Of a stretch of DNA of 64,000 bases, positions 8,626 through 16,419 are shown one piece after another; position 1 is the stretch's first letter; the number at the start of each line of letters is the position of its first letter. Source of the stretch: Pseudomonas chlororaphis (GTDB taxonomy: Bacteria; Pseudomonadota; Gammaproteobacteria; Pseudomonadales; Pseudomonadaceae); contig NZ_MOAL01000008.1 of assembly GCF_003731765.1 (NCBI RefSeq), forward strand, positions 773,395-837,394. Reading direction: 5' to 3'. The position numbers and the translations under genes are program-made. The notes under the pieces are model-generated. The model worked only from the letters and a program-made list of their open reading frames with translations, did no database searches and had not been told where the DNA came from.

Positions 8626-8640
8626 TCGAATAAAATTCGA
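8626..8640. promoter_or_regulatory. Candidate KynR (Lrp-type) operator
   Basis: TCGAATaaaATTCGA is a perfect inverted repeat with six-base arms and a three-base spacer. The 15-base size and AT-rich centre are usual for Lrp/AsnC-family sites. It lies 35-49 bases upstream of the kynR start and about 130 bases upstream of kynU. Binding by KynR is inferred. Confidence 0.5.
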
Positions 8641-8674
8641 ACCCGACCGAAAAAAACGCGGATTTATTCAACTC

Positions 8675-9148
8675 ATGATGCTCGACTCCACCGATCTGCG
8701 CCTCCTGCACTTTCTGCAACAGGACGGGCGCATCAGCAACCAGGAACTGGCGGAAAAAGTCGCCCTGTCGCCGTCGGCCTGCCTGCGTCGGTTGCGCATG
8801 CTGGAGGGTGAAGGGGTCATCAGCGGCTACCGCGCGGTGCTCAACGCCGAGCGCCTGGGCATCGAGCTGGAAGCCATCGTCCACGTGTCCCTGCGCCAGG
8901 ATGTGGATAACTGGCACGAGACCTTTATCCAGAAGGTCCAGCAGTGGCCGGAAGTGGCCAGCGCCTACGTGATCACCGGGGCCAGCAACTACGTGCTGCG
9001 GATCCAGGCACGCAACCTCAAGCACTTCTCGGATTTCATCGTCAACCACCTGAATCGCACGGCTGGGGTCACCGACATCCGCTCGGAAATCGTCCTGCAG
9101 AAGATCAAGGAGCGGGACGAGCTGCTGGACCTGGTGCAACGCAAATAA
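8675..9148 (+). CDS. kynR: Lrp/AsnC-family regulator of kynurenine catabolism
   Basis: 157-residue Lrp/AsnC protein. The N-terminal winged helix has LRLLHFLQQDGRISNQELAEKVALSPSACLRRLRML (about residues 8-43). The C-terminal RAM ligand-binding domain has ASAYVITGASNYVLRIQARNL near 94-114. In Pseudomonas a KynR of this family, divergent from kyn genes, activates them in response to kynurenine; the same divergent arrangement is seen here. Two adjacent ATG codons (8675 and 8678) are possible starts. It converges with antR, with only three bases between the stops. Confidence 0.9.
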   Translation: MMLDSTDLRLLHFLQQDGRISNQELAEKVALSPSACLRRLRMLEGEGVISGYRAVLNAERLGIELEAIVHVSLRQDVDNWHETFIQKVQQWPEVASAYVITGASNYVLRIQARNLKHFSDFIVNHLNRTAGVTDIRSEIVLQKIKERDELLDLVQRK

Positions 9149-9151
9149 CCT

Positions 9152-10165
9152 TCAGAAACCGCTGAGGCGCCGCGCCTGGTGGCGCTGCAAGGTGGTGCTC
9201 GGCGACTCGTCGAACAGCTTGCGGTACTCGGCGGAAAAACGACCCAGGTGGGTGAACCCCCAGCCCAGGGCGATTTCGGAAATATTGCGCGCCGAGCCGT
9301 GTTCCAGCAGCTCCTGACGCACCGCGTTGAGCCGGTGTTTTTTCAGGTAGGCCATGGGCGACAGGGCGAAATACTTCCTGAAGGCCTCGAACAGCTTGAA
9401 GCGCGAAACCCCGGCCGCGGCTTCCAGATCTTCCAGGTGCAAGGCCTCGCGGGCGTTGTCGTGGATGTACTGGCGGGCACGCAGCAGGTAATGGGGCAGC
9501 TTGACGCCCAGCACCTCGCGCAACTCCTCGGAATAGTTGTTCGGCTGGGCCAGGATCAGGCCCTTGATCAACGAACTTTCGATGTCCCGGGTAAAGGCCA
9601 CCTGCTCATACAGCTCGTTGCTGCTTTCCAGCTCGGCGATGAAGTAGCGCGCCATGCGCCACCAAGACGCCGAGGCGCCGTCCACCGCGTTCATCGCCGC
9701 CTCGAAACGCAGCGGCGCATCGAGAGGGCGTTGCAGCAAGTCTTCCAGGGCCTCGCCCATGGCACTGCGGGTAATCACCACCTGGACCTTGCGACAGTCG
9801 CCGGAAATCGCCAGCACCTGGCTTTCGTTGGGCGAGATGATCACCCCTTGGTCGGGGTTGGACATCAGCCGCACGCCGTCCTTGCTCAACTCCTGCTCAC
9901 CGCACAGGGGCAGGCTCAGGCTGTAGCTGCTGAAGCGCTCGGCGTCTTCGATGTCCACGGTGACGTCGGTGCCGTATTCGATGGTGCCCAGGGTGGTGGC
10001 CCGGGACCGGAAGACGTTGGCGCTGTGGTGGAAACGGATGCGCTCGGGGCTGGCGGTCTCCAGGCGATGGGGCCCACAGATACCTGACATCCAGCTTCTG
10101 GCCCCTTCGAGGTCGAAGCGTTCGATACGAATATCGCGAAACTGCGAATCAGCTTTGCTATTCAT
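9152..10165 (-). CDS. antR: AraC/XylS-family regulator, probable AntR
   Basis: 337-residue AraC/XylS protein. The N-terminal AraC-binding-like domain has NPDQGVIISPNESQVLAISGDCRKVQVVI around residues 105-133. The C-terminal double helix-turn-helix has HLEDLEAAAGVSRFKLFEAFRKYFALSPMAYLKKHRL (about 250-286) and ISEIALGWGFTHLGRFSAEYRKLFDESPS (about 302-330). It is divergent from antABC, as for AntR of other pseudomonads, which activates anthranilate dioxygenase with anthranilate as effector. The coding frame is open much further upstream, but the ATG at 10165 matches the family N-terminus. Confidence 0.88.
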   Translation of the reverse strand: MNSKADSQFRDIRIERFDLEGARSWMSGICGPHRLETASPERIRFHHSANVFRSRATTLGTIEYGTDVTVDIEDAERFSSYSLSLPLCGEQELSKDGVRLMSNPDQGVIISPNESQVLAISGDCRKVQVVITRSAMGEALEDLLQRPLDAPLRFEAAMNAVDGASASWWRMARYFIAELESSNELYEQVAFTRDIESSLIKGLILAQPNNYSEELREVLGVKLPHYLLRARQYIHDNAREALHLEDLEAAAGVSRFKLFEAFRKYFALSPMAYLKKHRLNAVRQELLEHGSARNISEIALGWGFTHLGRFSAEYRKLFDESPSTTLQRHQARRLSGF

Positions 10166-10264
10166 CACGGCACACCCACGGCAATATTTTTCAGCGCGCT
10201 CTGACGGCGCGTCTTGGGGGTTGAAGAGCAACTTCCACGCCAGCGGGCGCCACTGCCCAGCCAA

Positions 10265-10292
10265 TGGATAGCAATGGCTGACTAAGTGGATA
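10265..10292 (+). promoter_or_regulatory. Candidate AraC/XylS direct-repeat site, antR-proximal
   Basis: TGGATA occurs at 10265-10270 and again at 10287-10292, exactly 22 bases apart (about two helical turns), as for AraC/XylS direct-repeat sites. It lies about 100-127 bases upstream of the antR start. Confidence 0.4.
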
Positions 10293-10511
10293 AACCCTGC
10301 CCGATGCTCTTCGATCCAGCCTTGCGGCTGGGCGTCACAGTAGCTCATCGGTGCACCGTGGTGCAGCCCTCGATCACCCGGTGCACGACCTTGGGTATTC
10401 CACGCCCACCGCGAGTGGCGGGTGTTACCGGCCCGGGCCTCGACCTGCACTCCGCCCTCTGCTGCCATCCAGCCCCGGCCGGCAAGGCGCCCACCGGGCG
10501 GGCAATTTTGT

Positions 10512-10538
10512 GGATGACCTTGACCCACAAAGCGGATA
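10512..10538 (+). promoter_or_regulatory. Candidate AraC/XylS direct-repeat site, antA-proximal
   Basis: GGAT at 10512 and CGGATA at 10533-10538 are again 22 bases apart. The right half (CACAAAGCGGATAG) resembles the known XylS half-site pattern, a TGCA-like element followed by six bases and GGNTA. The site lies 68-94 bases upstream of antA, where an activator would contact RNA polymerase. Confidence 0.45.
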
Positions 10539-10605
10539 GCCACCCCGCCCCCCGACTCCCTCTAATGCACGCACCGATTGGCCTGAATAAAAAAGGTAGC
10601 GACCC

Positions 10606-11991
10606 ATGAGTGGTGCCAGAACAACCGAACAATGGACAGCCTTTATCGAGAGCTGTGTGGATTTTCGCCCCGCCGACGGGGTGTTCCGCATCGCCCGGGA
10701 CATGTTCACCGAGCCCGAGCTGTTCGACCTGGAAATGGAGTTGATCTTCGAGAAGAACTGGATTTACGCCTGCCACGAAAGTGAGCTGGCCAATAACCAC
10801 GACTTCGTGACGATGCGCGCCGGGCGCCAGCCGATGATCATCACCCGCGACGGCGAAGGCCGACTCAATGCCCTGATCAACGCCTGCCAGCATCGCGGCA
10901 CCACCCTGACCCGGGTCGGCAAGGGCAACCAGTCGACCTTTACCTGCCCGTTCCACGCCTGGTGCTACAAGAGCGACGGCCGCCTGGTGAAGGTCAAGGC
11001 GCCGGCGGAATACGCCGAAGGGTTCGACAAGGCCACCCGAGGCCTGAAAAAGGCCCGCATCGAGAGCTACAAGGGCTTCGTGTTTATCAGCCTCGACGTG
11101 CATGCCGACAACAGCCTGGAAGACTTCCTCGGCGACGCCAAAGTGTTCTTCGACATGATGGTCGCCCAGTCCCCCACCGGTGAACTGGAGGTGCTGCCCG
11201 GCAAGTCGGCGTACACCTACGACGGCAACTGGAAGCTGCAGAACGAGAACGGCCTGGACGGTTATCACGTCAGCACCGTGCACTACAACTACGTGGCCAC
11301 GGTGCAGCACCGCCAGCAGGTCAACAGCGAGAACGGCGGCAGCGCCAGCACCCTGGACTACAGCAAGCTCGGCGCCGGCGATGCCGACACCGACGACGGC
11401 TGGTTCGCCTTCAACAATGGCCACAGCGTGCTGTTCAGCGACATGCCCAACCCCAGCGTGCGCTCCGGCTACGCGACGATCATGCCGCGCCTGGTGGAGG
11501 AATACGGCCAGGACAAGGCCGAGTGGATGATGCACCGGCTGCGCAACCTCAACATCTACCCGAGCCTGTTCTTCCTCGACCAGATCAGCTCGCAGTTGCG
11601 CATCATCCGCCCACTGGCCTGGAACCAGACCGAGATCATCAGCCAGTGCATCGGGGTCAAGGGCGAGTCGGACGCTGACCGGGAAAACCGCATCCGCCAG
11701 TTCGAAGACTTTTTCAACGTCTCGGGCATGGGCACCCCCGACGACCTGGTGGAGTTTCGCGAGGCCCAGCGCGGCTTCCAGGCACGCCTGGAGCGCTGGA
11801 GCGACATCTCTCGGGGCAGCCATAAATGGGCCACCGGGCCAACCCGCAACAGCGAAGCCATCGGTATCCAGCCGGCCATGACCGGCACCGAGTTCACCCA
11901 CGAAGGGCTGTACGTCAACCAGCACAGCAACTGGCAGCGATTCCTGCTGGACGGCCTGGCCAAGCAACCCCTGAAGCTGCGTGAGGTGTAA
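10606..11991 (+). CDS. antA: Anthranilate 1,2-dioxygenase large (alpha) subunit
   Basis: Terminal oxygenase alpha subunit, 461 residues, Rieske non-haem iron family. With AntB and AntC it converts anthranilate to catechol, CO2 and ammonia. The Rieske cluster ligands are visible: C94 and H96 (CQHRGTTL), then C114 and H117 (CPFHAW). The mononuclear iron site is in NENGLDGYHVSTVHYNY with H221 and H226. The C-terminal domain is complete. The ATG at 10606 has AAAGGTAG upstream. antB starts two bases after the stop. Benzoate dioxygenase (BenA) is the nearest alternative, but kynureninase, AntR and context favour anthranilate. Confidence 0.93.
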   Translation: MSGARTTEQWTAFIESCVDFRPADGVFRIARDMFTEPELFDLEMELIFEKNWIYACHESELANNHDFVTMRAGRQPMIITRDGEGRLNALINACQHRGTTLTRVGKGNQSTFTCPFHAWCYKSDGRLVKVKAPAEYAEGFDKATRGLKKARIESYKGFVFISLDVHADNSLEDFLGDAKVFFDMMVAQSPTGELEVLPGKSAYTYDGNWKLQNENGLDGYHVSTVHYNYVATVQHRQQVNSENGGSASTLDYSKLGAGDADTDDGWFAFNNGHSVLFSDMPNPSVRSGYATIMPRLVEEYGQDKAEWMMHRLRNLNIYPSLFFLDQISSQLRIIRPLAWNQTEIISQCIGVKGESDADRENRIRQFEDFFNVSGMGTPDDLVEFREAQRGFQARLERWSDISRGSHKWATGPTRNSEAIGIQPAMTGTEFTHEGLYVNQHSNWQRFLLDGLAKQPLKLREV

Positions 11992-11993
11992 CC

Positions 11994-12485
11994 ATGAATG
12001 CGCAATTGCAGTACCAGATCGAACAGTTTTTCTACCGCAAATCCGAACTCTGCGATGCCCAGGACTGGGACGCCTACCTGGCGCTGTTCGACGAGCAGAG
12101 TGAATTCCACTTGCCGCAGTGGGATTCCGAGCACGTCTACACCACCGACCCCAAGCGCGGCATGTCGCTGATCTACTACGCCAACCGTGGCGGCCTGGAA
12201 GACCGGGTGTTCCGCCTGCGCACCGGCAAGGCGGCGTCCGCCACGCCAATGCCACGCACCTTGCACCAGGTCAGCAACCTGCGGGTTCGCGAGCAGGACG
12301 ATGGCGACCTGGAAGTGAAGCTCAACTGGCACACGCTGTTCTATCGCCTGGCCACCTCCGAGCAGTTCTACGGCCACGCCACCTATCGCCTCAAGCCCCA
12401 TGGCGACAGTTGGCTGATCGCCCGCAAGCATGTGCTGCTGCTCAACGACCGGATCAACTCGGTGCTCGATTTCTACCACCTCTGA
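11994..12485 (+). CDS. antB: Anthranilate 1,2-dioxygenase small (beta) subunit
   Basis: 163-residue beta subunit of the ring-hydroxylating dioxygenase, SnoaL-like cone fold. The family landmarks are QIEQFFYRKSELCDAQDWDAYLALFDEQSEFHLPQWDSEH in the first 45 residues and the C-terminal RKHVLLLNDRINSVLDFYHL. It has no redox centre and serves as a structural partner of AntA. It begins two bases after antA and ends 18 bases before antC, so the three genes form one transcription unit. Confidence 0.94.
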   Translation: MNAQLQYQIEQFFYRKSELCDAQDWDAYLALFDEQSEFHLPQWDSEHVYTTDPKRGMSLIYYANRGGLEDRVFRLRTGKAASATPMPRTLHQVSNLRVREQDDGDLEVKLNWHTLFYRLATSEQFYGHATYRLKPHGDSWLIARKHVLLLNDRINSVLDFYHL

Positions 12486-12503
12486 TTGCCTGGGATACCG
12501 ACG

Positions 12504-13526
12504 ATGAACCACAAGGTCGCCTTCAGCTTTGCCGACGGCAAGACGCTGTTCTTTCCCGTGCAGGCCAATGAAATCCTGCTCGACGCCGCCCTGCGCAATG
12601 GCATCAAGATCCCCCTGGATTGCCGCGAAGGCGTGTGCGGCACCTGCCAGGGGCGCTGCGAGTCGGGCCACTACAGCCAGGATTACGTGGACGAGGAAAC
12701 CCTCTCCGCCCAGGACCTGGCCCAGCGCAAGGTCCTCACCTGCCAGACCCGAGTGCAGTCCGATGCTGCGTTCTACTTCGACTTCGATTCCAGCCTGTGC
12801 AACGCCCCCGGGCCGGTCCAGCTCAATGGCTCGGTGATCGAGGTGCGCCAGGTCAGCGAGAGCACGGCGATCCTGCACCTGGACCTGGGCAGCAGCGAAC
12901 CCTTGCTGGATTTCCTGCCGGGGCAATACGCCCGCTTGAGCATCCCTGGCACCGACAGCCAACGCGCTTACTCCTTCGCCAACCGCCCCAACGAAAGCAA
13001 TCAGCTGCAATTCCTGATTCGCCTGTTGCCGGACGGGGTGATGAGCAACTACATCCGCGAGCGCTGCCTGGTGGGCGACAACATCAAGCTGGAGGCTCCG
13101 CTGGGCGCCTTCTACCTGCGCCATATCAACAAGCCCCTCGTGCTGGTCGCCGGGGGCACAGGGTTGTCGGCGCTGCTGGCCATGCTCGACCAGATCGCCC
13201 ACCAAGGCTGCGAGCAGCCGGTGCACCTGTATTACGCTGTGCGCGGCCCTGCCGACCGCTGCGAACGCACGCGAATCCTGGCCTACGCCGAGCGCATCGC
13301 GGGCTTTCGCTACACCGAAGTGCTCAGTGACCCGCCAGCGGATTGGCCCGGCAAGCGGGGCTACATCCCCGAGCATTTCGACCTCAGCCAACTGCGCGAC
13401 GGGCCCCTGGATATGTACGTCTGCGGACCGCCGCCGATGGTCGAGTCGATCAAAATCTGGTTGCAGGAACAGCAACTTAACAACGTTCAACTGTATGACG
13501 AGAAGTTCACCGAGAGTAATATCTGA
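12504..13526 (+). CDS. antC: Anthranilate 1,2-dioxygenase reductase
   Basis: 340-residue electron-transfer component. An N-terminal plant-type [2Fe-2S] ferredoxin domain carries C40, C45 and C48 (CREGVCGTC) and a fourth Cys near 82 (KVLTCQTR). An FAD-binding domain follows with RAYSFANRPNE around 157, then an NAD-binding domain with LVAGGTGLSALLAML near 215. It passes electrons from NADH to AntA. The ATG at 12504 is chosen over a TTG directly after the antB stop because it begins at the ferredoxin domain. Confidence 0.94.
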   Translation: MNHKVAFSFADGKTLFFPVQANEILLDAALRNGIKIPLDCREGVCGTCQGRCESGHYSQDYVDEETLSAQDLAQRKVLTCQTRVQSDAAFYFDFDSSLCNAPGPVQLNGSVIEVRQVSESTAILHLDLGSSEPLLDFLPGQYARLSIPGTDSQRAYSFANRPNESNQLQFLIRLLPDGVMSNYIRERCLVGDNIKLEAPLGAFYLRHINKPLVLVAGGTGLSALLAMLDQIAHQGCEQPVHLYYAVRGPADRCERTRILAYAERIAGFRYTEVLSDPPADWPGKRGYIPEHFDLSQLRDGPLDMYVCGPPPMVESIKIWLQEQQLNNVQLYDEKFTESNI

Positions 13527-13603
13527 TCCGTCAGCATCTAGCCGAGATCGAATCCTCCACAACGGGGATCGTTCCTGATAACAACGAGAAGAGAGCGCAT
13601 TTA

Positions 13604-15004
13604 GTGGATCAAATTTCGCAACCGGGCGAGCTCAAGCGTGGCTTGAAGAACCGCCATATTCAGTTGATCGCCCTGGGCGGGGCGATCGGCACCGGGCTGT
13701 TCCTCGGCTCTGCCGGGGTACTCAAGTCCGCCGGACCGTCGATGATTCTGGGCTACGCCATTGCCGGCTTCATCGCCTTCCTGATCATGCGGCAACTGGG
13801 GGAGATGATCGTCGAGGAGCCAGTGGCCGGTTCCTTCAGCCACTTCGCCCACAAGTACTGGGGCGGCTACTTCGGCTTCCTTGCGGGCTGGAACTACTGG
13901 GTGCTGTATGTCCTGGTGGGCATGGCCGAACTCACCGCCGTGGGCAAGTACGTGCAGTTCTGGTGGCCGGAAATCCCCACCTGGGTCAGCGCTGCGGTGT
14001 TCTTCGTGCTGGTCAACCTGATCAACATGATGAACGTGAAGTTCTTCGGTGAAGCCGAGTTCTGGTTCGCCATCATCAAGGTGGTGGCCATCCTCGGCAT
14101 GATCGTCCTGGGTTGCTACATGCTGTTCAGCGGCAGTGGCGGACCACAGGCCTCGTTCAGCAACCTGTGGGACCACGGCGGCTTCTTCCCCAACGGCTAC
14201 AGCGGCCTGTTGATGGCCATGGCCTTTATCATGTTCTCGTTCGGCGGCCTGGAGCTGGTGGGCATCACTGCCGCCGAAGCCAGCGAGCCGCGCAAAGTGA
14301 TCCCCAAGGCGATCAACCAGGTGGTTTACCGGGTCCTGATCTTCTACGTCGGCGCCCTCGCGGTGCTGCTGTCGCTGTACCCGTGGGATGAACTGCTGGT
14401 GAGCCTCAGTGCCGGCGGCGACGCCTACAGCAGCAGCCCGTTCGTGAAGATCTTCTCGCTGATCGGCAGTGATGCAGCCGCGCAGATCCTCAACTTCGTG
14501 GTCCTGACGGCGGCGCTCTCGGTGTACAACAGCGGCGTGTACTGCAACAGCCGCATGCTCTACGGCCTGGCCGAACAGGGCGATGCGCCGAAAGCGCTGA
14601 TGAAGCTCAACAAGCAAGGCGTGCCGGTGCTGGCCTTGGGCATTTCCGCGCTGATCACCCTGCTGTGCGTGCTGGTCAACTACCTGGCGCCCCACGAAGC
14701 GCTGGAGTTGCTGTTCGCCCTGGTGGTGGCGGCACTGATGATCAACTGGGCGCTGATCAGCCTGACCCACCTGCGCTTTCGCAAGGCCATGGCCGAACAA
14801 GGTGTAGTGCCGTCGTTCAAGGCCTTCTGGTCGCCACTGAGCAACTACCTGTGCCTGGCCTTCATGGTCATGATCGTGGGCGTGATGTGGATGATCCCGG
14901 GCATCCGTGCCTCGGTGTATGCCATTCCGGTGTGGGTCCTGGTGATCTGGGGCCTGTACCGCGTGAGCCAGGCGAGAAAGGCCGCGCAACCCGCCCTGCG
15001 CTAA
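13604..15004 (+). CDS. AroP/PheP-type aromatic amino-acid permease
   Basis: 466-residue inner-membrane permease with about 12 hydrophobic segments, APC family. The signature IQLIALGGAIGTGLFLGSAGVLKSAGPSMILGYAIAGF spans about residues 19-56, and FGGLELVGITAAEASEPRKVIPKAI near 209-233. It resembles AroP/PheP/ProY transporters. The start is GTG at 13604 with a weak GAGAAGAGAG upstream. It lies 77 bases after antC in the same direction and is followed by a clear terminator, so it may be the last gene of the ant unit and import tryptophan or another aromatic amino acid. Confidence 0.85.
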   Translation: MDQISQPGELKRGLKNRHIQLIALGGAIGTGLFLGSAGVLKSAGPSMILGYAIAGFIAFLIMRQLGEMIVEEPVAGSFSHFAHKYWGGYFGFLAGWNYWVLYVLVGMAELTAVGKYVQFWWPEIPTWVSAAVFFVLVNLINMMNVKFFGEAEFWFAIIKVVAILGMIVLGCYMLFSGSGGPQASFSNLWDHGGFFPNGYSGLLMAMAFIMFSFGGLELVGITAAEASEPRKVIPKAINQVVYRVLIFYVGALAVLLSLYPWDELLVSLSAGGDAYSSSPFVKIFSLIGSDAAAQILNFVVLTAALSVYNSGVYCNSRMLYGLAEQGDAPKALMKLNKQGVPVLALGISALITLLCVLVNYLAPHEALELLFALVVAALMINWALISLTHLRFRKAMAEQGVVPSFKAFWSPLSNYLCLAFMVMIVGVMWMIPGIRASVYAIPVWVLVIWGLYRVSQARKAAQPALR

Positions 15005-15028
15005 GCCGCAGTAGCGCTGCAAGACTGA

Positions 15029-15061
15029 AAGCCCGGCCTTGGATCAAGGCCGGGCTTTTTT
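15029..15061 (+). terminator. Rho-independent terminator after the permease
   Basis: A perfect 12-base stem (15029-15040 with 15046-15057, AAGCCCGGCCTT / AAGGCCGGGCTT), a loop of five bases and a run of T. It begins 25 bases after the stop codon of the permease. Confidence 0.93.
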
Positions 15062-15190
15062 ATTGGCCACGCAAAAGCGGTCTGCCAATTCCTGCAAATG
15101 TGGCCTGAATCAACAGTCCGCTCTCTCCCTAGAATCGAGCCCCTCCCGGCGGTTGAGCCAGGGAGCCTGTGACTGGATGGAGAGTGGCTT

Positions 15191-16399
15191 ATGAACAGAA
15201 CTGCGGCAGGCCTTCGACTGGCCAATATTTTTTCGCCCACCGTGGCGGCGCTGATTTCAGTGCTGGTGAACTACGGCGGGACCTTTGTCCTGGTGTTCCA
15301 GGCCGCCGAACTGGCGCGGCTGTCACCGGCCCAGACCGCGTCCTGGGTCTGGGCGGTATCGGTGGGCGTGGGCCTGAGCGGTCTGTGGCTGAGCCTGCGC
15401 TACCGGGCACCGATCATCACCGCCTGGTCCACACCCGGCGCCGCCTTCCTGGCCACGGTGATGCCCTTCACGCCTTACGCCGAGGTGATCGGCGCCTACC
15501 TGATTTCGGCCCTGGGGTTCATCCTCCTCGGCGCCTCCGGGGCCTTCGACAAACTGGTGCGGATGATCCCCAAGGGCATCGCCGCCGGCCTGCTGGCGGG
15601 CATCTTGCTGCAGTTCGGCATCAACGCCTTTGGCGGCGCCAGTGCCGACCCGCTGCTGGTGATCGTGCTGCTGGTGTCCTACGCGCTGCTGCGACGTTTC
15701 ACTTCACGGTTTGCCGTGGTGGGCATCCTGGTCATCGGCCTGGCGCTGCTGATCGCACAGGAGCGAATCGACTTTTCAGCGGTGCACTTGAGCCTCGCAG
15801 TGCCGGTGTTCACCGCGCCGCAGTTCTCTGTGCAAGCCTTGCTGGGGGTGGCGCTGCCGCTGTTCGTCATCACCCTCACCGGCCAGTACATGCCCGGGAT
15901 GCTGGTGCTGCGCAATGACGGTTACCAGACCAGCGCCAACCCGTTGCTCACCGTCACGGGCCTGGGCTCACTGCTCATGGCGCCATTCGGTGCCCACGCC
16001 TTCAACGTAGCAGCAATCACGGCGGCGATCTGTACCGGCGAGGACGCCCACAAGGACCCGGGCAAACGCTACATCGCCGGTATCGCCTGCGGGCTGTTCT
16101 ACATCCTGGTGGGGACTTTCGGGGTGACCCTGGCAACCCTGTTCATGGTCCTGCCCAAGGCCTTTATCACCACCCTGGCGGGCCTGGCGCTGTTGGGCGC
16201 CATCGGCGGCAGCCTGGCCAATGCCATGGCCGATGCGCCCACCCGGGAAACCGCGCTGATCACCTTCCTGGCCACGGCGGCCAACGTCACCCTGTTGGGG
16301 GTCGGCGGCGCCTTCTGGGGGCTGGTGGCCGGGTTGACCGTGCACCTGCTGATCCACGGCCGGGCTACCCGATTGCCGGCCAATGCCGCCCAGCCTTGA
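15191..16399 (+). CDS. benE: Benzoate/H+ symporter BenE family
   Basis: 402-residue inner-membrane protein with about 12 segments of the BenE family. It imports benzoate (possibly related aromatic acids) with protons. Recognisable blocks are YRAPIITAWSTPGAAFLAT near residues 72-90, GAFDKLVRMIPKGIAAGLLAGILLQFG near 117-143, and the long central ALPLFVITLTGQYMPGMLVLRNDGY (about 223-247). The ATG at 15191 has GGAGAG upstream. It converges with the MocR gene, 20 bases apart. Its place in the anthranilate island makes anthranilate or benzoate uptake plausible. Confidence 0.9.
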   Translation: MNRTAAGLRLANIFSPTVAALISVLVNYGGTFVLVFQAAELARLSPAQTASWVWAVSVGVGLSGLWLSLRYRAPIITAWSTPGAAFLATVMPFTPYAEVIGAYLISALGFILLGASGAFDKLVRMIPKGIAAGLLAGILLQFGINAFGGASADPLLVIVLLVSYALLRRFTSRFAVVGILVIGLALLIAQERIDFSAVHLSLAVPVFTAPQFSVQALLGVALPLFVITLTGQYMPGMLVLRNDGYQTSANPLLTVTGLGSLLMAPFGAHAFNVAAITAAICTGEDAHKDPGKRYIAGIACGLFYILVGTFGVTLATLFMVLPKAFITTLAGLALLGAIGGSLANAMADAPTRETALITFLATAANVTLLGVGGAFWGLVAGLTVHLLIHGRATRLPANAAQP

Positions 16400-16419
16400 A
16401 GCTCGACGCCTGGCCCGGG

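Larger units (their letters stand above)
10166..10605. promoter_or_regulatory. Divergent antR-antA control region (440 bases)
   Basis: This non-coding region separates antR and antA. It carries two pairs of GGAT(A) half-sites, each pair with 22-base spacing (listed separately), and is otherwise without a convincing gene. No clear sigma-70 hexamers are visible before antA, as expected for an activator-dependent promoter. Confidence 0.6.

Noticed and set aside
10345..12255. Long minus-strand open frame (636 codons) over antA
   Set aside because: It is a shadow of antA with no recognisable domain; the Rieske and iron ligands are on the plus strand.
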